Below, piece after piece: positions 42,825 through 51,620 of a DNA stretch of 53,317 nucleotides. The notes under the pieces are model-generated. The model did not search any database, was not told where the DNA came from, and saw only the letters and a list, made by a program, of their open reading frames with translations. This DNA comes from Candidatus Borkfalkia excrementavium. Its GTDB lineage: Bacteria; Bacillota; Clostridia; Christensenellales; Borkfalkiaceae. The position numbers were made by a program, and so were the translations under genes. The stretch is taken from contig DXCO01000038.1 in assembly GCA_019115945.1 (NCBI GenBank), positions 1-53,317 of the forward strand, written 5' to 3'. How positions within the stretch are numbered: the first letter of the stretch is position 1; every line of letters begins with the position of its first letter.

Positions 42825-44750
42825 TTACATGAGCGCCCTGCCCGAGGAAGAATCGACTACGGTGAACAGTTCGACCATCCTGCCCGTCTTCGCGTCGACA
42901 TAGGCGTAATATTCGCTGCCGCCGTGCGTGCCGTTGATCTCATAGGCGAGCGTTTCTTTGCCTTCCACGGGGATCATGGCGAGGCGCACCCCGTTCAGAT
43001 CCATCCTGCGGGCAGCCGCGCGCTCGATCTTCGACTGCGAGACGGAGGGTTCGGGGATCGAACGCTTCGTGTGGTTCATCAGATACGCATTCGCTTCAAG
43101 CCCCGTTACGATGCCGCGCTCTTCGCAGACTTTGACTTTTACGAGGTCAGAGTAGCAGACCACGCCGCCCTGCACGTAAGCGAAGTTGATGTCGCACTGG
43201 ACGCCGCCCTCGCTCACCCATACCGCCTCGAGGTGGCTGTACCCGAGTTTTTCGAGGAAGTTTTCCGCAATGCGGATACAGGCGTCCGCGTCATAATTTG
43301 CGGTGCTGCAGCCCTTATATCCGTCGAACAGAATGAGTTTTCCGCCCTGTTCGGTGATCTGGGCCAGATATTTGTCTCCCTTTTCCGTACCGATCATCAC
43401 GTTGTAAACGGAAAATTCTTTGCGCTCCGTCTTGCCAGTGACTTTCAGATCGGAAATTTCGTAATCGGCAAACATTTCGCGGGCAAGTTCTTCCGCCTCT
43501 GCCTCGCCGATCTTGTCCAACCCCTCGATCGCCTTGCAGGAACGCACCTGTTCGGACGCTGCGAACGGCCCGTCATAGATCATTTTCGGCGTCTCGATCA
43601 CGTTGTGCTCAAGTTCGGTCATCTTTTCGGTGAATCCGCCCTTTTTGAGGATCGCGTCTAGATTTTTGCCGTTCGATTCCCTGACGAGTTCGTCTACGGC
43701 GTACTTGATCTTATCCGTCGTCTCGTACATATACTCGATGACGGCTTCCTCCTCTTCGGTCAGTTCCTGACCCATGGCAAGTTTATTGAGCAGTTTTTTC
43801 GAATAATCCGCCACGCGGTTGACGTACGAAGTCAGATTTTCCGTATCGTGCGCGTCGACGGGGAAGGACTGCAGGCAGGCCTCCGCAAGTTCGCTCTCTA
43901 CGAGCACGTCGGTGAGGATCTTCTGCATCTCGTAATTGCCCGTTGCCACGCGCGCCTTGGAAAGATTCGTGTCCAGATTATCCATCAGTTCGGACAACTG
44001 ATAGACGCTGCTCTGATAACTGTTGTAAAGCCCGGCCTTTGCTTCCGTCAGGTCGAAATATCCGACCGTTACGATCGCGCCGAGCGCGAGCACCGCCACG
44101 CCGAGAGAGATGACCGAAGCCAGCCAGCCGCCGAACCCCGGCGTGCGGTCGTGGCGGTTCTGCTTTTTCTCCTCGCGGCGCGCATGGCGGGCGCGGCGCT
44201 CCTCTTCGCGCTGTTCGCGTTTTTCCATGGCCGCCGCGCGCTTTTTCTCCTGTTCGTCCCTGCGCGCGCGGGCCTTCTGCGCCTTTTCGCGCGCGATGCG
44301 GCGCTCGCGCTGTTCCGCCGTTTCGTTTTTGATCTTTTCCCTGCGGGCGGCGCGCTCTTCCCTGCGGATCCTTTCGGCTTCTTTCATTTCGGCCGCGCGC
44401 TTTTCCTTCTCTTTTTTTGCTTCGAGACGGGCCGCCTCGCGGTTCTCTTTCTTTTCCGCTTTCAGTTTTGCCGCCGCCAGTCTTTTTTCCGCGCGCATGT
44501 TTTCGCGCTCGATCTTCAGTTTCTGAAGGCGGGCCTTTTTGTCCGCCTCGCTTTCGCGCTCTTTGGCGGCGTGCACGTTTTCCTCGGCGGCTTTTACCTT
44601 TCTTGCCGCCGCTTTGCGCGCGCCGCCTCCCGCGGCCTCAGCCTGCATGCGCGCGGTGCGCGCATGCTTTTCCGCCGTGCCGCTCCTCTTTTCTTTTGCG
44701 ATATTTTCCACTTTTTCCGCTCCGCTGGAAATATTCTTTTCTTCTTTCAT
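42825..44750 (-). CDS. ypeB: YpeB germination protein with long charged N-terminal extension
   Basis: Residues from about 209 match YpeB, the partner that stabilises SleB in dormant spores: a membrane helix (209-231), a helical domain (LSKARVATGNYEMQKILTDVLVESELAEACLQSFPV) and C-terminal PepSY-like domains (KAGYLAQITEQGGKLILFDGYKG-like strands). YpeB of Bacillus has about 450 residues. Here 641 are present, because a 205-residue segment made almost only of Lys, Arg, Glu and Ala precedes the membrane helix. With the usual topology that segment faces the forespore cytoplasm. It is read from ATG 44750 with GGAGGAG, so the extension is translated. Located 12 nt after sleB. Confidence 0.9.
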   Translation of the reverse strand: MKEEKNISSGAEKVENIAKEKRSGTAEKHARTARMQAEAAGGGARKAAARKVKAAEENVHAAKERESEADKKARLQKLKIERENMRAEKRLAAAKLKAEKKENREAARLEAKKEKEKRAAEMKEAERIRREERAARREKIKNETAEQRERRIAREKAQKARARRDEQEKKRAAAMEKREQREEERRARHARREEKKQNRHDRTPGFGGWLASVISLGVAVLALGAIVTVGYFDLTEAKAGLYNSYQSSVYQLSELMDNLDTNLSKARVATGNYEMQKILTDVLVESELAEACLQSFPVDAHDTENLTSYVNRVADYSKKLLNKLAMGQELTEEEEAVIEYMYETTDKIKYAVDELVRESNGKNLDAILKKGGFTEKMTELEHNVIETPKMIYDGPFAASEQVRSCKAIEGLDKIGEAEAEELAREMFADYEISDLKVTGKTERKEFSVYNVMIGTEKGDKYLAQITEQGGKLILFDGYKGCSTANYDADACIRIAENFLEKLGYSHLEAVWVSEGGVQCDINFAYVQGGVVCYSDLVKVKVCEERGIVTGLEANAYLMNHTKRSIPEPSVSQSKIERAAARRMDLNGVRLAMIPVEGKETLAYEINGTHGGSEYYAYVDAKTGRMVELFTVVDSSSGRALM

Positions 44751-44762
44751 ATTCTCTCCTCC

Positions 44763-45503
44763 TTATATCGCAAAGACGTGCTTGCCGATGGTCGTGACCG
44801 TTTCTCTCGAAAAGATCCACGAACTCGTTGCCGTTACGGGATTATAATAGTACAGGCATCCGTACGTCGGATCCCATCCGTTCATCGCATCCTTTGCGGC
44901 GTTGATCGCCGTCTGGTTGGGCGTAAGATTGATCTGCCCGTCCGAAACTGCGGTAAACGCGCCCTTCTGATAGATGACGCCCGCGATCGTATTGGGGAAA
45001 GCGGAACTCTTTACGCGGTTCAAAACGACCGCGCCGACCGCCACCTGCCCTTCGTACACTTCGCCGCGCGCCTCGCCGTAGATACAGCGCGCGAGCAGAT
45101 ACACGTCGGAATCGGTATAACCGGATGCTCCCGAAGAGGAAGAGCCGCCGCCCGCCGCATTCGCCTGCGACATCATGCCCAGCGCGGCAAACGTGTTTTT
45201 GCCGACGATGCCGTCTACCGTAAGCCCGTTTTTGCGCTGGAAGTATTCCACCGCTTTTTTCGTCTGCGAACCGTAGATCCCGTCTACGCTGCCCGAATAA
45301 TACCCCCAGCGTTTGAGTTTGGACTGCACCGTTTTCACGTCGCTGCCCGTGCTGCCCTTTTTGAGTACGGCCGCTTCCAGAGCCGCTTCGTATGCCGCCG
45401 GAGCGGATGCGTGCGACTCGCTGCGCAGGGTGAAGAACACGCCCGCCGAAACCGCGGCGGTCAGCGCCAGGGCCAGAACGCTCACTCTGATGAGTTTTTT
45501 CAT
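44763..45503 (-). CDS. sleB: Spore cortex-lytic enzyme SleB
   Basis: A 246-aa lytic transglycosylase that degrades spore cortex at germination. It has a signal peptide cleaved near SHA-SAP (residue 32), a peptidoglycan-binding domain (about 45-108, GSTGSDVKTVQSKLKRWGYY) and a C-terminal hydrolase domain (about 133-246) with catalytic Glu144 in YGEARGE. The linker is Ser/Gly-rich. The gene precedes ypeB as in other spore-formers. Confidence 0.95.
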   Translation of the reverse strand: MKKLIRVSVLALALTAAVSAGVFFTLRSESHASAPAAYEAALEAAVLKKGSTGSDVKTVQSKLKRWGYYSGSVDGIYGSQTKKAVEYFQRKNGLTVDGIVGKNTFAALGMMSQANAAGGGSSSSGASGYTDSDVYLLARCIYGEARGEVYEGQVAVGAVVLNRVKSSAFPNTIAGVIYQKGAFTAVSDGQINLTPNQTAINAAKDAMNGWDPTYGCLYYYNPVTATSSWIFSRETVTTIGKHVFAI

Positions 45504-45562
45504 TTTTCTCCTTTTCCTCCGATAAAACTTTTACATACATTTTTTCATCGGAGAGAAAGGTC

Positions 45563-46093
45563 TCAGTCCGAGAAAAAATTTCTGATGATTTCCCAGATGC
45601 GGGAACGATACTGCACGTTGTTTCCCGTCGCCTCGCCGGAAAAACACAGGGGCGGATAGATCACGCACCACCAGTTGTCTCCCTTGCCCGTCCCCAATTC
45701 CACGATCAGCGCGTCGTACACGCCCGCTTCGAGCGTGACGCCCTCGTAAACGCGGGTGGGAAACTCCTCTTCGCGCACAGACGCGCGCGCCGTATACGAA
45801 AAGCCGTTTTCGGCGAGAACTCCGTCCGCCACCTCTTCGATCTCGGGAAGCCTTGCCCTGAGCAGGGCGATCGCCTCCTCTTTATCGTCCGCGCTCGCCG
45901 CGACGGGCATGAGGAATTCCACGATCGCCTCTTTGACCTCGTATTTGACCGCCTGATCTTCCGCGGAATTGGAATTGGCGCGCACGTGCATGCGCAGATA
46001 TTCCGGCTCGGGTGCGGGGGATTTTTGCGCCGTTACCGCAACCGTCAAAATTATTATGAATAATAAGCCGAAAAGTATACAATATTTTTTCAT
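45563..46093 (-). CDS. spoIIR: Stage II sporulation protein R
   Basis: A 176-aa secreted signalling protein that activates pro-sigma-E processing from the forespore side. It has an N-terminal membrane/signal helix (5-22), the conserved RMHVRANSNSAEDQAVKYEVK and the C-terminal GKGDNWWCVIYPPLCF. It starts at ATG 46093 with CGGAGG. The family is diagnostic for endospore formation. Downstream after 59 nt is sleB. Confidence 0.95.
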   Translation of the reverse strand: MKKYCILFGLLFIIILTVAVTAQKSPAPEPEYLRMHVRANSNSAEDQAVKYEVKEAIVEFLMPVAASADDKEEAIALLRARLPEIEEVADGVLAENGFSYTARASVREEEFPTRVYEGVTLEAGVYDALIVELGTGKGDNWWCVIYPPLCFSGEATGNNVQYRSRIWEIIRNFFSD

Positions 46094-46205
46094 CGCTGCC
46101 TCCGGAAAAATGGATTACCCCTCCTTTATTGACAGGCAGGAAAGAATTTATACGTTCACCGTAAGACACCCCCCCCCCGCCGGACGGACGATTTCCGACG
46201 GGAAC
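46094..46205 (-). promoter_or_regulatory. Upstream region of spoIIR with a G10 tract
   Basis: On the minus strand a run of ten G (46178-46169) is followed by GTATA, then 15 nt, then GTCAATAAA. GTATA is a sigma-F-like -35, but the -10 candidate matches the sigma-F pattern only partly. I report it as a weak candidate. Confidence 0.3.
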
Positions 46206-46207
46206 AA

Positions 46208-46245
46208 AAAAGGAGAGAAGATTTTCAAAGATCTTCTCTCCTTTT
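46208..46245 (-). terminator. Terminator after the TIGR04076 gene
   Basis: AAAAGGAGAGAAGAT (46208-46222) with its complement (46231-46245), 15 bp, with T runs on both strands. Confidence 0.9.
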
Positions 46246-46269
46246 GAATGCCGGATAAATTATGATCGC

Positions 46270-46584
46270 TCACTCTGCTTGCTCATCCATCGTTTCCAGC
46301 AGAAAACTGACAGGCCGGAACCCGTCGTTGCAGGAAATCATCGCCGACCTTTTGTTCTTCATCCAACCGTCATATAAGTTCTCGCCGCCGTGCGCAAGCG
46401 CCATTACAAAAGCGGATATGCTTTCCCATGCGCTATCGCAAAAATCCTGCGGCTTTTTCCAGCCGTTGGCGATAAATATTTGCCCTTCTTGCATATCGCA
46501 AGCGTGCAGAATCGGATTTTCGTATTTTTCGATCAAGTCTTTATAGCACGCTGTTTTCATTACGGTGATTTTCACTTTTTTCAT
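46270..46584 (-). CDS. TIGR04076 family protein
   Basis: A 104-aa protein starting MKKVKITVMKTACYKDLIEKY, with GQIFIANGWKKPQDFCDSAW, and ending near ISCNDGFRPVSFLLE, the pattern of the TIGR04076 family found in anaerobes. I chose ATG 46584 because GGGAGGGG lies 8 nt upstream. The conserved cysteines (positions around 13, 29, 48 and 83) suggest metal binding. Function unknown. Confidence 0.85.
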   Translation of the reverse strand: MKKVKITVMKTACYKDLIEKYENPILHACDMQEGQIFIANGWKKPQDFCDSAWESISAFVMALAHGGENLYDGWMKNKRSAMISCNDGFRPVSFLLETMDEQAE

Positions 46585-46675
46585 CGCGCACCCCTCCCGT
46601 AAAAACACGGTTTTACTTACCGTTATAAAAAACAAACAACTTAAAAAAACATCCGCGCGGCAGGACCGCGATCCT

Positions 46676-46939
46676 TTATTTTTTGGAAACGCGCCCGTTG
46701 CTTTTTCCGCCCCCGCACTTTTTTTTCAGCACGGCGCGGATGATGAAATAGATCGCGGCGAGCACCGCGCCCAATCCCACGAACACGAAGCCGTACCACC
46801 ATCTCTCTTTCTGCGTCGCAAAAAGCAACACTGCGACGACCAGAAATAAAATTTCGATCACGATCAGGGGCGCCGTCAGCCCCGCGACCGCGTTGCGGTA
46901 TTGCTCGTCCATCCAATTTCCCCCATCCTTTTTCTGCAT
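46676..46939 (-). CDS. Small two-helix membrane protein
   Basis: An 87-aa protein with two membrane helices (LIVIEILFLVVAVLLF and YGFVFVGLGAVLAAIYFIIR) and basic C terminus rich in Lys and Gly. Start at ATG 46939, GGAGG 6 nt upstream. No known function; it may be co-transcribed with the DUF2156-GNAT gene, 22 nt upstream. Confidence 0.7.
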   Translation of the reverse strand: MQKKDGGNWMDEQYRNAVAGLTAPLIVIEILFLVVAVLLFATQKERWWYGFVFVGLGAVLAAIYFIIRAVLKKKCGGGKSNGRVSKK

Positions 46940-46961
46940 TGCTTTCCTCCGTAAAATCCCC

Positions 46962-48380
46962 TTACATTGCGGCCGTCTTATAAAAATAGAAATACCTTTC
47001 GTCTTCGCCGCAGGGGCGCATGCCCGCCGCACGCAGCATGCGTTCGGAAGGGGCGTTTTCTTTGAAACACTTCGCCTCGATCTTTTCGAGACTGAGTTTT
47101 GCGAACCCGTATTCAAAAAGGCCTTCCACCGCCTCGCGCGCAAACCCTCTGCCCTGATACTCGCGCAGGATGCGCACGCCGACTTCCGCCTCTGCGCGGT
47201 AGCCGAAATTGTGCAGGACTGCCTCTCCGATCAGTTCGCCCCCGAAATAGACGCCCAGACGGATCTCGTCCTTCTTTTTGAAATCGGCGTATACGTCTTC
47301 GAGGAACCATGCGTCGGAGACGTCTTCGGGCGCGTCGTCGTGCCAATCGTAACCCCACCAGCGGTTGAGGTCGTCGTCCTTTGCAAGCCGAGCAAAGCGG
47401 GCGGCGTCCTTTTCGGGGATCTTTTTCAGCGTGAGCCGTTCGGTTTTGATGCGGGGAAACTGAGAGACGGTATCGATGGGCCGTTTGATGGCAAGGTTGT
47501 ATTTATCTACGATCTCCGCGGGCAGATACTGCAGTTTCGACTTTCTCAGCCCGAGATCGCCCGCATCGTCTTCGCGGTTGATATAGCGGATCCCTTCGCC
47601 GCAGAACCTGCGCGCAAAAAACTGCGCGATCGCGGGATATGCGCCCTGATATCCGCGGAGCGCCTTTTCGATGACGACAATCATCATATCTCCGCAGATC
47701 TCCCCGACGGAGAGGGACACGATCTTGCCGCCCACGCGCACGTACGCCGAGACCATGCCGAGTTCTTCGATATGAGGCATGATCTCTTCGACCGCGCGCA
47801 GTTCCTCCTGCGCGGAAAAGGTGTCCTTTGCCAGTTGTACGGCGGAATATTCTTTGAGGAATCGGTAAATTTCCTCAAGGTCCTCTCTTTTATAATCGCA
47901 AAATTGATAATCGGGATAGTTTTTCAGAAATTTGTTCACGTGATTGCGCTGACCGCTGTATCTGCCGCCGGGATACGTTTTGAAATCTTCCGCAAGATAC
48001 AGGTAGTCGCGCCAGCGGCGGGGATTGGAAACGTGCACGTCGCTCCCGTACCGCTCCACGAGCAGGGCGAGCCTGCTTTTCGGCACGTTGGTAAAATGAA
48101 GGCGCTCGCGGTTTTTGCGGCAATAGTCTTCCAGCGCTTCGAGCGCGCGCAATTCGCTCTCCTCGTCCCCCGTACGGGAAACGGGAAAGTGAAAATACGG
48201 CATGGTGATAAACTGTTCGCGCACGATCAGGCAATCCTCCGCGACCGCGAACCAGGCGTTCTGATGCCTGAACCACATGAACAGGAAGGATACCGAGTAG
48301 TTGCTGATGTGCGTTTTCTGCTTTTGAAAATAAGGGATCAGTGCGGGAATGTCTTCCCTTTCGAGTTTTTTGAATTGCAT
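46962..48380 (-). CDS. Fusion of a DUF2156 (lysyl-phosphatidylglycerol synthase-like) domain and a GNAT acetyltransferase
   Basis: The 472-aa protein has two acyltransferase-fold halves. The N-terminal 300 residues match DUF2156: FQKQKTHISNYSVSFLFMWF, then SGQRNHVNKFLKNYP and REDDAGDLGLRKSKLQYLPAE. The C-terminal half (about 310-472) is a RimJ/RimL-type GNAT: ERLTLKKIPEKDA, then VGVRILREYQGRGFAREAVEGLFEYGF and ENAPSERMLRAAGM. Both usually occur as separate proteins. DUF2156 relates to the aminoacyl-transferring domain of MprF. No clear ribosome site precedes the ATG. Possibly an acyl or aminoacyl transferase acting on lipid, tRNA-borne or small-molecule substrates. Confidence 0.85.
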   Translation of the reverse strand: MQFKKLEREDIPALIPYFQKQKTHISNYSVSFLFMWFRHQNAWFAVAEDCLIVREQFITMPYFHFPVSRTGDEESELRALEALEDYCRKNRERLHFTNVPKSRLALLVERYGSDVHVSNPRRWRDYLYLAEDFKTYPGGRYSGQRNHVNKFLKNYPDYQFCDYKREDLEEIYRFLKEYSAVQLAKDTFSAQEELRAVEEIMPHIEELGMVSAYVRVGGKIVSLSVGEICGDMMIVVIEKALRGYQGAYPAIAQFFARRFCGEGIRYINREDDAGDLGLRKSKLQYLPAEIVDKYNLAIKRPIDTVSQFPRIKTERLTLKKIPEKDAARFARLAKDDDLNRWWGYDWHDDAPEDVSDAWFLEDVYADFKKKDEIRLGVYFGGELIGEAVLHNFGYRAEAEVGVRILREYQGRGFAREAVEGLFEYGFAKLSLEKIEAKCFKENAPSERMLRAAGMRPCGEDERYFYFYKTAAM

Positions 48381-48425
48381 AAAGTCTGCCGATCAGATCG
48401 TTTTGCCGCATAAAGCGGTTTCCTT

Positions 48426-48454
48426 ATTATACCACAAGCACGCTTTTTTATCAA
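48426..48454 (-). promoter_or_regulatory. Promoter of the DUF2156-GNAT gene
   Basis: Minus-strand TTGATA (48454-48449), 17 nt, TATAAT (48431-48426). Transcription would start near 48419, giving a leader of about 39 nt without a recognisable ribosome site. Confidence 0.8.
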
Positions 48455-48584
48455 CCGAAACGCGCTTTGTACGGGGAATGTTTTCGGCGGGGTTTTGCGG
48501 CGCGAACAAAAAGGCGGCCTTCGGCAAAGTCGCAAAAGAAGCCCTCCCGTCCGCCGCCCGAACGTAAAAAACCGTAAACAAAAA

Positions 48585-48613
48585 GAAGGCAGGGCGCAAA
48601 CTGCCCCGCCTTC
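48585..48613 (-). terminator. Terminator of the HtrA-like protease gene
   Basis: GAAGGCAGGGC (48585-48595) with GCCCCGCCTTC (48603-48613), with one G-T wobble, followed on the minus strand by CTTTTT. Confidence 0.7.
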
Positions 48614-48652
48614 CCATGCCGCAGGCTTACTCGGCCGTGCCTTTTGCCTGCG

Positions 48653-50095
48653 TTACTCCACCGATACGAGATCGGAGGAAAGGATCTCGTATTCGGACGT
48701 TTCCGTATCCTGACCGCTTTGCCGGATCTTAAAAGAGATCTTGTCCCCCGCGCGCAGGGTCAGAAGCAGATCTCCGATCTGGAAAGAACGGTCTATTTCG
48801 TGTTCCGTACCGTTAATGACGAAAGCCAGCACCTCGTCGCCGACCGCAAGCCCCATCTTTTCGGCGATAGAGCCCTCGGTCACCGCGCTCACCTCGAGCG
48901 TTTCCGTGATTTTACCCGAAGCGGTCTCCTCATCGTAAACGTATTTGCTGCTCGCGATGCTGACCGTGACCCCGAGCGTCGGGCGCGTGACGCCGGACGT
49001 TCCGCCGTTTCGGGAATTATAGATGATATTGTCCGCCCCTCCCTTGACGATAGAGACGGGGATCGCGTAGTTGACGTTCTGATCGCTGCCGTCCCCGGCG
49101 TTTGCGAGCCCGATCAGTTCGCCGTCTTCATTGAACACGCCGCCGCCGGAATTGCCCTCATACAGAGCGGTATCTATGCGCATGGAGCGGTATTGACGGG
49201 AAGTTCCGTCCACGCTGAGGGTGATATATTCGCTGTCGGCGCTGACGATGCCTTCGGTGACGCTCATCCCCTCGTCTTCGGGGTTGCCCACGGCGATCGC
49301 CGTTTCGCCCACCGAGTAACCGTCCGCAAGCGTGACGGCGCACATATCCTCGTTGACATTGAGCACGTCGTCCGTATCGGCGCGCAGGATCGCGATATCC
49401 AGCGATGCGGCGCCGCCCACGTAATCGCACAGGATCGCGTCGCTGCCGTATTCGATCACGTCGTAACCGTCCGAACCCTTTTCTCCCGAATTATAGGGAG
49501 AAGTCTGCGACCCGTATGCGTAAACGGCGATTTTTCTGGCGATGTTCGAACCGTTGTCCGCATTTGCGTTTTCATTGTAAACGACGTGGTAGTTGGTGAC
49601 GAAATAGGTATAATCTTCGTCCATCTGATACACGACGCCCGCACCCGTGGAAACGGATACGCCCTTCGTCTGCTGCATGCCGCCCCAGCCGCCCGACAAC
49701 GTGGTCGTCGTAAACTCCGTGTAGACGCGCACGCAGGAAAGGAGCGCTTTTGCGATGGTCGCGCTGTTATCTTCGGGGACGGAAACGGTCAGATATTTTT
49801 CAAGAAATTGTTCGTATGTAAGGTCTTCTCCGTATATTTCTTTGTATTCCTCGTAAAGATCTGCGGCGGAAACGGCGCCGTCTTCTCCGTCTTTGCCGTT
49901 TTTCACCGTAAAGGTAGAGGTCGTGCCGTCGGAATACGTGACGGTAAATTCGCTCTCCTCTCCGCTGCCGTCCGTCTGCGCGATCGACACGACGTACACT
50001 GCCCCGTTCTCCTGAGAAGAACAGCCCGCAAGAACGAGCGAAAGAGCCAAAACGAGCGTCAGAACAGCCAGAATAATGCGGTAGGTCCTTTTCAT
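48653..50095 (-). CDS. HtrA-like serine protease lipoprotein with PDZ domain
   Basis: A 480-aa trypsin-fold protease anchored outside by a lipobox (LVLAGC, Cys25). A short sandwich-like segment precedes the protease domain with His170 (TNYHVV), Asp233 (SLDIAIL) and Ser316 (EGNSGGGV). A C-terminal PDZ domain (about 375-480) includes GSIAEKMGLAVGDEVLAF. It most likely acts in envelope protein quality control. Bacillota HtrA proteins are usually anchored by an N-terminal helix, so the lipid anchor is less common. TGATATAAT, an extended -10, lies about 40 nt upstream of the start. Confidence 0.9.
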   Translation of the reverse strand: MKRTYRIILAVLTLVLALSLVLAGCSSQENGAVYVVSIAQTDGSGEESEFTVTYSDGTTSTFTVKNGKDGEDGAVSAADLYEEYKEIYGEDLTYEQFLEKYLTVSVPEDNSATIAKALLSCVRVYTEFTTTTLSGGWGGMQQTKGVSVSTGAGVVYQMDEDYTYFVTNYHVVYNENANADNGSNIARKIAVYAYGSQTSPYNSGEKGSDGYDVIEYGSDAILCDYVGGAASLDIAILRADTDDVLNVNEDMCAVTLADGYSVGETAIAVGNPEDEGMSVTEGIVSADSEYITLSVDGTSRQYRSMRIDTALYEGNSGGGVFNEDGELIGLANAGDGSDQNVNYAIPVSIVKGGADNIIYNSRNGGTSGVTRPTLGVTVSIASSKYVYDEETASGKITETLEVSAVTEGSIAEKMGLAVGDEVLAFVINGTEHEIDRSFQIGDLLLTLRAGDKISFKIRQSGQDTETSEYEILSSDLVSVE

Positions 50096-50240
50096 AAAAC
50101 AAGCCCCCTGTTTTTGTTAATGATATTATATCACCCTTTTGTTAAAGTTTGCCCAAAATTATGATATCTTTATGAAAATTAAGGCGTTTTTTCGCCCCGC
50201 CTGTTCCGTTTTTCCGCCAATCTTTTGCCCGTTGACAGCA

Positions 50241-50276
50241 AAAAAGTTTTCGGCCGGACAAGACCGAAAACTTTTT
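50241..50276. terminator. Terminator of the metallophosphoesterase gene
   Basis: AAAAAGTTTTCGG (50241-50253) with CCGAAAACTTTTT (50264-50276); works on the minus strand for the gene ending at 50287. Confidence 0.88.
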
Positions 50277-50286
50277 GCGGCATTTT

Positions 50287-51597
50287 TTATTCCCCTGCCG
50301 ACGGCTGCAAAAAGACATATTGCGCGCCGGAGAGCCATTGTCCCCTTTCAAATTCGCGGCCGCGCACGACCACGTAATCTTTGTAAACTTCCACAAAGAG
50401 CCCTTCGCTTCCCGCATATGCAGAGCCGGCGCCTTCGCCCTGCCAAAGATATCCGACGGACGCCGTATTGAAAAAATTCGCGTCTTTTCCTTCTCCGAAC
50501 AGAGCGGGCTGCTCGCTTTCGAGATGCCAATGCGTGTGCCCCGTAAAGAGCGTCGCGTTCGGATAATTTTTCAGGACTCTGCGCAGCGCGGCGTCTTCGG
50601 AGTCGTTCAGCCCGTACCACGTCTGCCCGAGAGAGGTGAGCGAGCCGGAAACGGTGTTTTTCGGCGGCTGATGCAAAAAGATAAAAACGGCATCGTCCTT
50701 TCCCGCCTCTCTGAGTTGCTCTTCCAGCCAATTCAACTGCGCACTGCCCAGTTCGCAGCGGACGCCCACGGTATCGCTCGCTTTCACGGATCCGAGCACG
50801 ATGAACTTTGTACCCTCTTTATCGACGGAATAATATGCCCTTTCGTTACCTGTATATGCGGCGAACAGAGTCAGCATTTCTTCATACGTCTGCCCCGTAT
50901 AAGACTCGTGATTGCCGATCGCGTAATATATGTCCGGAACATTCTCCGGATATATGTTTGCGATAATGGATAACATTTCCTCGTATTCTTCGGCATATCC
51001 GTGATCGGTCATGTCCCCGACGACAAAGATCCCGGACGTGTCGGGCGAGATCTCCCGGATCTGGCGGAACGCCTCTTCCGTGCGGTCGTGCTGCGTCGGA
51101 GAAGCCGCGCCGCCCAGTTGGAAATCGCTGACCGCCTGAAATTCGTACAACTTTTCTGAACGCTCTGCGGCGGGCAGATCGAAGACCGCCGTGTCCAGCA
51201 CGATCTCGTTGAAATATGATTCGACGACGATCTGTTCGGCCTCTCGGGGAACATACGTGTGTTCGGGAAGTTCATACAGATACTCCTCTTCGCCCGGCTG
51301 AAAAACCGCAAGGCCGGTGTACTCTTTCAGCGGCGCACCGCCGGCGCCCCAGGCCAATTTATATTCCGTCAGCCCGTCGCTTTCTTTCGGGTCGGAAAAA
51401 AATATTTTTCCTCCGCCCACTCCGTTCATGCCGGCATCCGGTTCATACGTAAGGTCCTGCACCGCGTATCCGCTTTCTTCCGGCGGTTCGGGGGAGGGCT
51501 TTTGCGGTTGCGCATTTCCGTTTCCGCCGCATGCCGACAAAAAAACGAGCCCGAACCCCAATGCCAGGGCGCATACGTCCGCCGCTTTTCTCTTCAT
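50287..51597 (-). CDS. Metallophosphoesterase lipoprotein
   Basis: A 436-aa secreted calcineurin-like phosphoesterase with lipobox FLSAC (Cys23) and a Pro/Glu-rich linker. A beta-rich domain (about 45-150) precedes the catalytic domain with motifs GDMTDHG (Asp195), GNHES (Asn229-His230), FIFLHQPP and FTGHTHWH. The first motif, normally D-x-H, reads SDFQ (Asp158, Gln160), so one metal ligand is substituted. It would hydrolyse phosphomono- or diesters outside the cell. The promoter carries the same AraC-type repeats as the transporter operon at 13 kb. Confidence 0.9.
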   Translation of the reverse strand: MKRKAADVCALALGFGLVFLSACGGNGNAQPQKPSPEPPEESGYAVQDLTYEPDAGMNGVGGGKIFFSDPKESDGLTEYKLAWGAGGAPLKEYTGLAVFQPGEEEYLYELPEHTYVPREAEQIVVESYFNEIVLDTAVFDLPAAERSEKLYEFQAVSDFQLGGAASPTQHDRTEEAFRQIREISPDTSGIFVVGDMTDHGYAEEYEEMLSIIANIYPENVPDIYYAIGNHESYTGQTYEEMLTLFAAYTGNERAYYSVDKEGTKFIVLGSVKASDTVGVRCELGSAQLNWLEEQLREAGKDDAVFIFLHQPPKNTVSGSLTSLGQTWYGLNDSEDAALRRVLKNYPNATLFTGHTHWHLESEQPALFGEGKDANFFNTASVGYLWQGEGAGSAYAGSEGLFVEVYKDYVVVRGREFERGQWLSGAQYVFLQPSAGE

Positions 51598-51620
51598 CCT
51601 TTTTTCTCCTTTTTATTTTT

